Source: CAMLOF01 sp966692625 (GTDB lineage Bacteria; Pseudomonadota; Gammaproteobacteria; Burkholderiales; Burkholderiaceae_C). From it: a stretch of 9,266 nt of DNA. A model generated the notes under the pieces. That model saw nothing but the letters and a program-made list of their open reading frames with translations, searched no databases and was not told the origin of the DNA. A program made the position numbers and the translations under genes. Positions 1 through 6,327 of this stretch are shown piece after piece (the stretch's first letter is position 1; each line of letters begins with the position of its first letter). Location: the NCBI GenBank assembly GCA_966692625.1, contig CBKZAG010000133.1, positions 1-9,266 of the forward strand, in the 5' to 3' direction.

Positions 1-321
1 GAGGCCACGGTGGACTTCATCCGCCAGTTCAAGGTGGACATCGGGCTCATCGGCATCAGCGGCATCGAGGCCGACGGCACGCTGCGCGACTACGACTTCC
101 GCGAGGTGAAGGTGGCCCGCACCATCATTGAACAGTCGCGCGAGGTGTGGCTGGCGGCGGACCACACCAAGTTCAACCGCCCGGCCATGGTCGAACTGGG
201 GCCGCTGCGCGACGTGGACATCCTCTTCACCGACGAGGCGCCGCCTCAGACCTTCACCGAACTGCTGAGCAAGGCCAACGTGGAATGCGTGGTGGCCGCC
301 AGCCCCAAGGACCAGCCATGA
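1..321 (+). CDS. glpR: DeoR/GlpR-family transcriptional repressor, C-terminal part (5' end outside window)
   Basis: The reading frame is open from the left edge and ends at TGA 319-321, so about the last 106 residues are present. The helix-turn-helix half lies outside the window. What is visible matches the C-terminal sugar-phosphate-sensing domain of the DeoR family: VDIGLIGISGI followed by a G-T-L-R-D-Y-D segment, then VKVARTIIEQ, WLAADHTKF and a VDILFTDE strand. In GlpR-type members this domain binds glycerol 3-phosphate and so relieves repression of glycerol genes. The stop overlaps the glpK start by ATGA, which implies co-transcription and translational coupling and supports the GlpR reading over other DeoR paralogues. 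Family assignment is firm. The GlpR specificity rests mainly on the neighbour. Confidence 0.85.
   Translation, partial: EATVDFIRQFKVDIGLIGISGIEADGTLRDYDFREVKVARTIIEQSREVWLAADHTKFNRPAMVELGPLRDVDILFTDEAPPQTFTELLSKANVECVVAASPKDQP
307..311 (+). promoter_or_regulatory. Ribosome binding site of glpK
   Basis: AAGGA lies 6 nt before the ATG at 318, inside the last codons of the repressor gene. It supports 318 as the glpK start. A longer in-frame ORF reaches back to 147, but its extra residues lack any kinase similarity and run across the repressor gene. Confidence 0.7.
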
Positions 322-1811
322 AACACCTGCTTGCCCTGGACCAGGGCACCTCCAGTTCGCGCAGCATCGTTTTTGACGAAAGCGGGCGCATCGTTGCCAT
401 GGCGCAGCGCGAGTTCCGCCAGATCTACCCCCAGCCGGGGTGGGTGGAGCACGACCCGCTGGAGATCTGGGCCACGCAGCGTGACACCGCGCTGGAAGCC
501 CTGGCCAAGGCAGGTCTGCAAGCGCAGGACATCGCGGCCATCGGCATCACCAACCAGCGCGAGACCACGGTGGTGTGGAACCGCCGCACTGGCGAGCCGC
601 TGTACAACGCCATCGTGTGGCAGGACCGCCGCGCCGAACCCACCTGCGCCGACCTGCGCGCACGCGGCCTGGGCGAAGCCGTGCTGGAGAGCACCGGCCT
701 GCGCATAGACGCGTACTTTTCGGCCACCAAGCTGAACTGGATATTGCAGAACGTGCGCGGCGCGCGCGAACTGGCCGAGCGCGGCGAGCTGGCCTTTGGC
801 ACGGTGGACAGCTGGCTGATCTGGCAGCTCACCGGCGGCAACGCCCACGTGACCGACGTGAGCAACGCGGCGCGCACCATGCTCTTCAACATCCGCCGCA
901 ACGTGTGGGACGACGCTTTGCTGCAGGCGCTGGACATCCCCCCTTCCCTGCTGCCGAAGGTGCTGCCTTCCAGCGCGGCCTTTGGCGAGACACTGCCCAC
1001 ACTGTTCGGGCAGGCCATTCCCATAGGTGGCGTGGCGGGTGACCAGCAAAGCGCCTTGTTCGGCCAGGCCTGCTTTGACCCCGGCATGGCCAAGAACACC
1101 TACGGCACTGGCTGCTTCATGCTGATGCACACGGGCGAGCGCTTCCAGCGCAGCGGCAACGGACTCATCACCACCGCGGCAGCACAGCCCGGCGGGCAGC
1201 CGCAGTTTGCGCTGGAAGGCAGCGTGTTCATAGGCGGCGCGGTGGTGCAGTGGCTGCGCGACGGCCTGCGCGCCATCGCCTCCAGCGCCGAGGTGCAACC
1301 CCTGGCCGAAAGCGTGCCCGACGCGGGTGGCGTGATGTTCGTGCCCGCCTTCACCGGCCTGGGCGCGCCCTACTGGGCGCCCGACGCGCGCGGCACCATC
1401 GTCGGCCTGTCGCGTGGCTCCACGGTGGCGCACATTGCCCGCGCCGCGCTGGAGAGCATTGCCTTCCAGAGCGCGGCGCTGCTGCAGGCCATGGACCGCG
1501 ACGCCGTGGCCGCAGGCGGCGTGCCGGTGAGCGAACTGCGTGTGGACGGCGGCGCCTGCGTGAACGACCTGCTGATGCAGATACAGGCCGACCTGCTGGG
1601 CATTCCCGTGGTGCGCCCCGCGGTGACCGAGACCACCGCCCTGGGCGCAGCCTACCTGGCGGGCCTGCACACTGGCGTGTTCGGCGGGCTGGACGACCTG
1701 CGCCAGCGCTGGCGTGCCGAGCGCACCTTCCACCCCACGCTGCCACGCGAGCAGGCGCTGGAACGCATGGCCCGGTGGGAGAAGGCGGTGCGGCAGGCGA
1801 CCGCCGAGTAA
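318..1811 (+). CDS. glpK: Glycerol kinase
   Basis: This cytoplasmic FGGY-family kinase phosphorylates glycerol with ATP to sn-glycerol 3-phosphate, the first step after glycerol uptake. The protein has 497 residues (E. coli GlpK about 502). The N-terminal domain opens with LALDQGTSSSR (residues 5-15). It carries TNQRET (78-83) and WQDRR (101-105), plus Y133 for glycerol contact, the FGGY signature around YFSATKLNWILQN (133-145), and GVAGDQQ (238-244) with the presumed catalytic base D242. The C-terminal domain has KNTYGTGCF (259-267), FTGLGAPYW (345-353) and RVDGGA (408-413), then TETTALGAAYLAGL near 437-450. Start ATG 318 overlaps the repressor stop and has an AAGGA site. Compared with E. 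coli GlpK as I remember it, the fructose-1,6-bisphosphate loop and the IIA-Glc contact are not conserved. The assignment is very secure. Confidence 0.97.
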   Translation: MKHLLALDQGTSSSRSIVFDESGRIVAMAQREFRQIYPQPGWVEHDPLEIWATQRDTALEALAKAGLQAQDIAAIGITNQRETTVVWNRRTGEPLYNAIVWQDRRAEPTCADLRARGLGEAVLESTGLRIDAYFSATKLNWILQNVRGARELAERGELAFGTVDSWLIWQLTGGNAHVTDVSNAARTMLFNIRRNVWDDALLQALDIPPSLLPKVLPSSAAFGETLPTLFGQAIPIGGVAGDQQSALFGQACFDPGMAKNTYGTGCFMLMHTGERFQRSGNGLITTAAAQPGGQPQFALEGSVFIGGAVVQWLRDGLRAIASSAEVQPLAESVPDAGGVMFVPAFTGLGAPYWAPDARGTIVGLSRGSTVAHIARAALESIAFQSAALLQAMDRDAVAAGGVPVSELRVDGGACVNDLLMQIQADLLGIPVVRPAVTETTALGAAYLAGLHTGVFGGLDDLRQRWRAERTFHPTLPREQALERMARWEKAVRQATAE

Positions 1812-1819
1812 ACCGCGCC

Positions 1820-1849
1820 GGTAACCTGGTGGTAACCCCCCGGTAAAAT
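1820..1849 (+). promoter_or_regulatory. Candidate fba promoter with three phased GGTAA repeats
   Basis: In the 78-bp gap between glpK and fba, GGTAACC occurs at 1820 and 1831 and GGTAAAA at 1842. The starts are exactly 11 bp apart, about one helical turn. The last copy forms TAAAAT (1844-1849), a good -10 hexamer, about 40 bp before the fba ATG. No convincing -35 hexamer is present at the right spacing. That suggests either a weak or activator-dependent promoter in which the upstream copies serve as protein contacts, or chance. The -10 is a plausible inference and the operator role is speculative. Confidence 0.4.
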
Positions 1850-1879
1850 GCGGGGAGTTTCACCCCTTCGCCCCCACCT

Positions 1880-1884
1880 GGAGA
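1880..1884 (+). promoter_or_regulatory. Ribosome binding site of fba
   Basis: GGAGA lies 5 nt before the ATG at 1890. It fixes that ATG as the start rather than the in-frame ATG at 1848, which sits in the -10 region and would add 14 unrelated residues. Confidence 0.7.
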
Positions 1885-1889
1885 ACCCC

Positions 1890-2954
1890 ATGGCGCTCGT
1901 TTCCATGCGCGAACTGCTCGACCACGCCGCCGAGCACGGCTACGGCATTCCCGCCTTCAACGTCAACAACCTGGAACAGGTGCAGGCCGTGATGGCCGCC
2001 GCCGACGAGGTGGGCGCCCCGGTCATCCTGCAAGCCAGCGCCGGTGCGCGCAAGTACGCAGGCGAAAGCTTCATCAAGCACCTGGTGCAGGCCGCTTGTG
2101 AAGCCTACCCCCACATCCCCGTGGTGATGCACCAGGACCACGGCCAGAGCCCCGTCATCTGCCAGGGCGCCATCGACCTGGGCTTCAGCTCGGTGATGAT
2201 GGACGGCTCGCTGAAGGAAGACGGCAAGACCCCCGCCAGCTTTGACTACAACGTGGACGTGACCCGCCGCGTGGTGGAAATGGCGCACCGCGTGGGCGTG
2301 TCGGTGGAAGGCGAGCTGGGCTGCCTGGGCAGCCTGGAAACCGGCCAGGCTGGCGAGGAAGACGGCATTGGCGCCGAAGGCACGCTGGACCACAGCCAGA
2401 TGCTGACCGACCCCGAAGAGGCCGCACAGTTCGTCAAGGCCACCGGCCTGGACGCGCTGGCCATTGCCATTGGCACCAGCCACGGCGCCTACAAGTTCAC
2501 CCGCCCGCCCACTGGCGACGTGCTGGCCATCAGCCGCGTGAAGGAAATCCACGCGCGCATTCCCAACACCCATCTGGTGATGCACGGCTCCAGCAGCGTG
2601 CCGCAGGACCTGCTGGCCCTGATCAACCAGTACGGCGGCAAGATGAAGGAAACCTACGGCGTGCCGGTGGCCGAGATCCAGGAAGCCATCAAGCACGGCG
2701 TGCGCAAGGTCAACATCGACACCGACATCCGCCTGGCCATGACCGGCGCGGTGCGCAAGTTCCTGGCAGAGAACCCCGACAAGTTCGACGCCCGTGAATG
2801 GCTCAAGCCCGCACGCGCTGCCGCCCAGGCAGTGTGCAAGCAGCGCTACCTGGAGTTCGGCTGCGAAGGCCAGGCCGCCAAGATCAAGGGCTATTCCTTG
2901 AGCGAAGTGGCCGCCCGGTACGCCAAGGGCGAACTGGCGCAGGTGGTGAACTGA
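1890..2954 (+). CDS. fba: Class II fructose-1,6-bisphosphate aldolase (Calvin-cycle subtype)
   Basis: This zinc-dependent aldolase cleaves or forms fructose 1,6-bisphosphate from DHAP and glyceraldehyde 3-phosphate in the cytoplasm. It serves glycolysis, gluconeogenesis and, in autotrophs, the Calvin cycle. The 354-residue length and sequence fit the class IIB 'Calvin cycle' group common in Burkholderiales. Visible landmarks: VVMHQDHG (78-85) with the catalytic D83 and zinc-ligand H84; SVMMDGS (101-107); the second signature VEGELGCLGSLE (139-150); GTSHGAYKF (195-203) with zinc-ligand H198; HGSSSVPQ (232-239) with zinc-ligand H232; and the phosphate-binding VNIDTDIRLA (274-283). All expected catalytic residues appear intact. 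It sits 78 bp after glpK on the same strand with its own candidate promoter and ends at a strong terminator. The name cbbA would suit an autotroph, but no other cbb gene is visible here. Confidence 0.97.
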   Translation: MALVSMRELLDHAAEHGYGIPAFNVNNLEQVQAVMAAADEVGAPVILQASAGARKYAGESFIKHLVQAACEAYPHIPVVMHQDHGQSPVICQGAIDLGFSSVMMDGSLKEDGKTPASFDYNVDVTRRVVEMAHRVGVSVEGELGCLGSLETGQAGEEDGIGAEGTLDHSQMLTDPEEAAQFVKATGLDALAIAIGTSHGAYKFTRPPTGDVLAISRVKEIHARIPNTHLVMHGSSSVPQDLLALINQYGGKMKETYGVPVAEIQEAIKHGVRKVNIDTDIRLAMTGAVRKFLAENPDKFDAREWLKPARAAAQAVCKQRYLEFGCEGQAAKIKGYSLSEVAARYAKGELAQVVN

Positions 2955-2976
2955 GCGCCCAACGTCCTAGAATCTG

Positions 2977-2999
2977 AAGCCACCTGCGGGTGGCTTTTT
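2977..2999 (+). terminator. Rho-independent terminator after fba
   Basis: A perfect 8-bp stem AAGCCACC / GGTGGCTT (2977-2984 and 2989-2996) closes a TGCG tetraloop, and the run TTTTT (2995-2999) overlaps and follows it. It lies 22 bp after the fba stop and should end the glpK-fba transcripts. This separates them from the SWIM/cyclase region. Confidence 0.92.
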
Positions 3000-3049
3000 G
3001 TCACTGAAGCCCAACGGCCCGAGCTCCTCCTTGAGTTAAAGTCAGAGCG

Positions 3050-3253
3050 TTGACTGAGCTGCCATCTCCAGTGAAAACAAAAACCAACCCAGCCCCATCA
3101 CCAATACTGAATGGCCCTTACACAGAGCCTCAGTTGATCGACACCATGTGGAACGTGGTGCAACTGCTGGGGCAATTTCCCGACAATTTTTTCCCCGCGC
3201 AACGGCAAAATGACCCGCCCCAGCCGCGGGAGGACTGGTTTGAAGAAGCCTGA
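3050..3253 (+). CDS. Possible small hypothetical protein (67 aa or shorter)
   Basis: I do not recognise this protein. The open frame runs from after a TGA at 3032 to TGA 3251-3253. TTG 3050, GTG 3071 and ATG 3146 are possible starts, and none has a good Shine-Dalgarno site. The N-terminal half is low-complexity (Lys, Thr, Pro, Asn). The C-terminal half looks more protein-like: an amphipathic TMWNVVQLLGQFP stretch, then DNFFP, then a Pro/Gln/Arg and acidic end, PPQPREDWFEEA. That ending resembles the acidic tails of some AbrB/VapB-type antitoxins, but no toxin gene and no DNA-binding fold are visible, so this is only an impression. It could be a real small gene, the remnant of a longer one, or noncoding DNA. 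Confidence 0.3.
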   Translation: MTELPSPVKTKTNPAPSPILNGPYTEPQLIDTMWNVVQLLGQFPDNFFPAQRQNDPPQPREDWFEEA

Positions 3254-3274
3254 ACCTACCGCCAGATAACCATC

Positions 3275-3343
3275 ATGGAAGCAGCCCGTTTGGGAAGGGA
3301 AGGCCTAAGGTCGCGCCAGCGCTCCAACAGGGCAGACACATGA
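3275..3343 (+). CDS. Possible 22-codon leader ORF coupled to the SWIM gene
   Basis: ATG 3275 opens a 22-codon Arg-rich reading frame (begins MEAARLGREG) whose TGA at 3341-3343 overlaps the ATG of the SWIM gene in an ATGA junction. Such junctions usually allow translational coupling. The upstream sequence has no strong ribosome site (AGATAACC at best). The peptide resembles nothing I know. The ATGA overlap is what raises it above chance, and random occurrence remains quite possible. Confidence 0.22.
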   Translation: MEAARLGREGLRSRQRSNRADT

Positions 3344-5172
3344 CCACGCCTCACCCCTGGCTCGACGCCGTTTCCGACGACACGCTGCGGGGCTTGGCCG
3401 GTGACACCGTTTTCCAGCGCGGGCAGGCCTACGCGCGCAAGGGCACGGTGGATGAGCCGGAAATTCCCGCACTGCTCGCCCGGGAGGCCATGGCCCTGCA
3501 GGCCACGGTGCATGGCAGCGAACCTTACACCACGCGCGTGGCCATCGACCAGAACAACCGCCTGCTGGGCGAATGCGACTGTCCACATGCCCTGGACGGC
3601 AACTTCTGCAAGCACCAGGTGGCGGTGGCGCTGAGCCTTCGCGCCATTCTGGCCGGGGATGAGCCCGGCGCACAGGGTACCAGCAATACAGGGACCAGCG
3701 CCGCAGCCAAACGCGCCCAGACGCAAGCCCGCAACCGTGACACGTTGCGCGCCTTCTTTCAAAACCAACCAGCCGCCACCCTGGCCGAGAAGCTCTGGGC
3801 CTGGGCCGAGGGTGATCGCCACCTGATGGCCGACCTCAAGGCCTGGGCCACGCAGGCGCAGGCCCAGGACGACCCTGCAGCGCTCAAGTCCGCCATCACC
3901 GACCTGCTGCGCGACCGGCACGACTTCCTGGACTGGCGCGAATCGGGCATCTACGCCGCGCGCGCGGCCCAAGTTCTGGACTGGATCAAACCGTGGCTGG
4001 AACAGGACGCCCAGGCCGCGCTGGACCTGTGCGAACACGCCCTGCGCCGCCTGTACAAGGTCGCGGAACATGCCGACGACTCCAGTGGCGAGATTGGCGA
4101 TCTGGCAGGGAGCCTGATGAACCTGTTCACCGATGCGGTAGAAGCCGTGCAGCCACCGGCCAAGTGGCTGGACCGCTGGTTCGACCTGATGAAGAGCGAC
4201 CCCTGGGGCTTGTGGAACGAATTCCGGGTGCTGTCGGTGGCGGGCAGTGCCGTGCGGCAGCGCTACGCCGAACTGGCACAGGAACAGTGGCTGGCCTGGT
4301 GCCACAAGAACGAGAACCCTGCCCCGGCCAAGAAGCGGTTTGGCGCGGTGCGCATGGAGACGTTCGACCACGAACGCTACCGGCTGCGCCAGCGTTACCT
4401 GGACAGCCTGGCCCTGCAGGACGACCCGCGTGCCCTGCTCGAAGTCATGACCACGAGCGCCCAGGGCGGGCACGAATGGGCAGAAGCGGTGAAACACTGC
4501 GAAGCCCAGGGCTGGTTCCGCGAGGCCATGCACTGGGCTACCCACGCGCACAAACTCCACCCCAACGACCGCGGGGTGGAAGACGCGCTGCTGCGTGCCT
4601 GCGAGCGCGACGGCTGCGACGACGAGGCGCTGGCCATCCACCGCAAACGCCTGGAACAAAGCGGCGTGGTGGAACACTACCGTGCCTGCATGGACGCCGC
4701 CCGGCGTGCTGGCCGGGATCCGGCCGTCTACCGCGCCGAACTCATGGAATGGCAGCAGGGCCGGGAGATACAGACCGTACATCTGCCGCCTTTACGCGTT
4801 GGCGAGCACCGCCGCCAGGAAACCGTGCGGGTGGTTTCGGTGCGCGTGAGCTGGCTGCTGGCCGACCGCGACTGGAACGCCGCTTGGGCACTGGCACAGC
4901 CACCCCACCGCTGCGACCCAAAGCTGCTGCGGCAACTCGCCCGCGCACTGCCCGCCGACCGCGATGCCGATGCCGCCACGCTGCTGCGCCGCGTACTGGA
5001 TACGACCCTGCCCGAAAGCAAGTCTCCCTATCAGGACGTACTGAAACTGGTACGTGAAGCCTGTTCGCGCATGCCTGCCGATGCAGCCCGGGCCTGGGTC
5101 AACAGCTTGCGGGTCACCCATAAAGCCCGGCGCAACTTCGTGGCAGGGTTACCTGCCATCGTTGTGCTCTAG
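3340..5172 (+). CDS. SWIM zinc-finger domain protein, function unknown
   Basis: This 610-residue cytoplasmic protein has no signal peptide or membrane segment. Near the N-terminus the segment VFQRGQAYARKGTV (24-37) is typical of the region before a bacterial SWIM domain. The zinc finger itself follows as C79-x-C81-x8-C90-x-H92 within GECDCPH and FCKHQVAVAL, matching the CxCxnCxH pattern. Residues 105-130 form a Gly/Ser/Thr/Ala-rich linker. From about 135 to the end the protein is almost wholly helical and Trp/Ala/Leu-rich, with TPR-like stretches around 380-460 (WFREAMHWATHAHKL, then DEALAIHRKRLEQ). The C-terminus has the W-x2-SLRVTHKARRNF pattern (586-600) common at the end of SWIM proteins. 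SWIM fingers are thought to bind nucleic acid or proteins, but the cellular role of these long bacterial members is not established. No MoxR/VWA or helicase partner is visible. ATG 3340 is the only sensible start, and AGGG lies just upstream. Confidence 0.88.
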   Translation: MTTPHPWLDAVSDDTLRGLAGDTVFQRGQAYARKGTVDEPEIPALLAREAMALQATVHGSEPYTTRVAIDQNNRLLGECDCPHALDGNFCKHQVAVALSLRAILAGDEPGAQGTSNTGTSAAAKRAQTQARNRDTLRAFFQNQPAATLAEKLWAWAEGDRHLMADLKAWATQAQAQDDPAALKSAITDLLRDRHDFLDWRESGIYAARAAQVLDWIKPWLEQDAQAALDLCEHALRRLYKVAEHADDSSGEIGDLAGSLMNLFTDAVEAVQPPAKWLDRWFDLMKSDPWGLWNEFRVLSVAGSAVRQRYAELAQEQWLAWCHKNENPAPAKKRFGAVRMETFDHERYRLRQRYLDSLALQDDPRALLEVMTTSAQGGHEWAEAVKHCEAQGWFREAMHWATHAHKLHPNDRGVEDALLRACERDGCDDEALAIHRKRLEQSGVVEHYRACMDAARRAGRDPAVYRAELMEWQQGREIQTVHLPPLRVGEHRRQETVRVVSVRVSWLLADRDWNAAWALAQPPHRCDPKLLRQLARALPADRDADAATLLRRVLDTTLPESKSPYQDVLKLVREACSRMPADAARAWVNSLRVTHKARRNFVAGLPAIVVL

Positions 5173-5196
5173 GCAACTTCCTGGCGCATATACCCC

Positions 5197-5226
5197 TTGC
5201 CCACCCGGCATGGGGCTGGCTAACAT
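5197..5226 (+). promoter_or_regulatory. Candidate promoter of the diguanylate cyclase gene
   Basis: TTGCCC (5197-5202) and TAACAT (5221-5226) are separated by 18 bp in the 63-bp gap after the SWIM gene. This would place the transcript start at about 5232-5235, essentially at the first ATG (5236). The cyclase mRNA would then be nearly leaderless, in keeping with the absence of a clear Shine-Dalgarno site. The hexamers are only partial matches, so this is a moderate guess. Confidence 0.35.
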
Positions 5227-5252
5227 GCCAGAATCATGGTCATGTCTGGCAT
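5225..5252. repeat. Perfect 8-bp inverted repeat spanning the cyclase start codons
   Basis: ATGCCAGA (5225-5232) and TCTGGCAT (5245-5252) are exact reverse complements with a 12-bp spacer. The spacer contains both possible start codons, ATG 5236 and ATG 5242. The centre-to-centre arm distance is 20 bp, about two helical turns. That would suit a dimeric repressor covering the -10 box and start, or an RNA hairpin presenting the start codons in its loop. The symmetry is seen directly; its function is inference. Confidence 0.55.
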
Positions 5253-6321
5253 AGATCAACAAGACGCGCATCCCCAGGGAACAGACTTGGTGAGGCGCGT
5301 CCGTTGGCCTCGCGTCATTGGTGTTGCGCTTTGTGCCGGTGCCATCCTGCCCACGCTGCTTGAGGGTGGCAACCGCCCTATCTATTGGCTGCTGACGTTC
5401 TACTTCATCGCGGTCTGGCCACAACTGGCCTTTTTTCATGCGTCACGCGCCCGCAGTCCGCTTGCCGCAGAGCGCATCAACCTCTGGATCGACTCGCTGC
5501 ATGCAGGCTTCTGGATAGCTGCCGTCCAGCTCCAACCCATGCCTTCTGCCGCCCTCTGGATGGCCACGTCGCTCAGCAACGTCACCGTGGGCGGCGTGCG
5601 TTTCCTGTTGATGGGATGGACCGGCCACCTGACGGGCATGGCCATCGGCGTGGTGGTCTGGGGGTTTGGTTTTCAACAGCACAGCAGCCTCACCGTCCAA
5701 CTCTCCACCCTGCCGCTGTTGCTGGCCTATCCGTGGCTGATGGGGCAGATGATGTTCGAACAGGCCATGAAGCTCAAGCGAAGCCGACGCGAGTTGCGTT
5801 ACCTGAGCGAGCACGATGCACTCAGTGGCGTGCACAACCGCCGGTACTTTGACCACGCACTGCACCAGGCCTTCAGCCAGTACCTGCGCCACCCCCGCCC
5901 CCTGACGCTGTTGATCTGCGACGTGGATGCGTTCAAACAGATCAACGATCAACACGGACATGGGGTGGGCGATGAGGTGATTCGCCAACTGGGGGCAGCG
6001 CTGACCAACTGTGCACGTGCCGGCGACACCGTGGCCCGTCTGGGCGGCGACGAATTCGTGGTTCTGCTCAGCGATGCCAATGAGGAGCAGGCGGCTTTGT
6101 ACGCGGCGCGGGTGCAAGAGGAACTCGACACACTGCTGCGCGCAAGCGGCACGGTCACCGCCTGCCTGTCGTTCGGCACTTCCATGGCAGATCGGCAGTG
6201 GCTCGACCACGAACACTGGCTGGAACAGGCAGACGCGGCACTGTACCGGCGCAAGCGAGCGTCCACCCGTTTCCGCACGACGGCAGACAGCGCATCAAGC
6301 GAGCCCGCACTCAGTCACTGA
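5236..6321 (+). CDS. Membrane-bound diguanylate cyclase, MASE2-GGDEF (AdrA/DgcC-like)
   Basis: This 361-residue inner-membrane enzyme would make cyclic di-GMP from two GTP, a second messenger that favours biofilm and attachment. The N-terminus is a MASE2 sensor resembling E. coli DgcC (AdrA): RRVRWPRVIGVAL (20-32), then FIAVWPQLAF (57-66) and INLWIDSLHAGFW (81-93), with about six hydrophobic helices between 25 and 175. A short charged helix (178-190) leads to the GGDEF domain: DALSGVHNRR (194-203), metal-binding D229 in ICDVDAFK, HGVGDEVI (242-249) and GGDEF at 270-274, so it should be active. R261-A-G-D264, five residues before GGDEF, is an intact RxxD inhibitory site for product feedback. 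The usual C-terminal AKxxGRN is replaced by RRKRASTRF. Start is ATG 5236 or ATG 5242, and neither has a good ribosome site. It lies 63 bp after the SWIM gene on the same strand. Confidence 0.93.
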   Translation: MVMSGIDQQDAHPQGTDLVRRVRWPRVIGVALCAGAILPTLLEGGNRPIYWLLTFYFIAVWPQLAFFHASRARSPLAAERINLWIDSLHAGFWIAAVQLQPMPSAALWMATSLSNVTVGGVRFLLMGWTGHLTGMAIGVVVWGFGFQQHSSLTVQLSTLPLLLAYPWLMGQMMFEQAMKLKRSRRELRYLSEHDALSGVHNRRYFDHALHQAFSQYLRHPRPLTLLICDVDAFKQINDQHGHGVGDEVIRQLGAALTNCARAGDTVARLGGDEFVVLLSDANEEQAALYAARVQEELDTLLRASGTVTACLSFGTSMADRQWLDHEHWLEQADAALYRRKRASTRFRTTADSASSEPALSH

Positions 6322-6322
6322 G
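6310..6322. repeat. Small dyad over the cyclase stop codon
   Basis: CTCAGT and ACTGAG flank a single central C. The dyad covers the TGA at 6319-6321 and lies just before the convergent dgoD stop. There is no T-tract on either side and the loop is too small for a terminator hairpin, so this may be chance. Confidence 0.3.
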
Positions 6323-6327
6323 CCCTG

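Larger units (their letters stand above)
2955..3339. other. Gene-poor interval between fba and the SWIM gene
   Basis: This 385-bp stretch holds the fba terminator, one doubtful small ORF (3050-3253) and a possible 22-codon leader ORF (3275-3343). From about 3031 to 3270 the base composition is visibly less GC-rich than the flanking genes, with runs such as GTGAAAACAAAAACC. I see no tRNA, rRNA, repeat array or transposon end here. A TAAAGT at 3037-3042 could be a -10 box for the downstream genes, but it lacks a matching -35. Confidence 0.5.

Noticed and set aside
246..1733. A 495-aa open frame antisense to glpK
   Set aside because: Its composition (rich in His, Ala, Gly, Val, Gln) is typical of the antisense shadow of a GC-rich gene, and glpK is unmistakable on the other strand.
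1860..2696. A 278-aa open frame antisense to fba
   Set aside because: The same His/Ala/Val-rich shadow composition; fba shows all catalytic motifs on the plus strand.
2968..2973. TAGAAT as a possible -10 box after fba
   Set aside because: It sits directly before the terminator hairpin, has no matching -35, and any transcript would stop at once.
3256..4782. A 508-aa open frame antisense to the SWIM gene
   Set aside because: No recognisable motif in the translation. The plus-strand frame has the zinc finger and consistent helical protein character.
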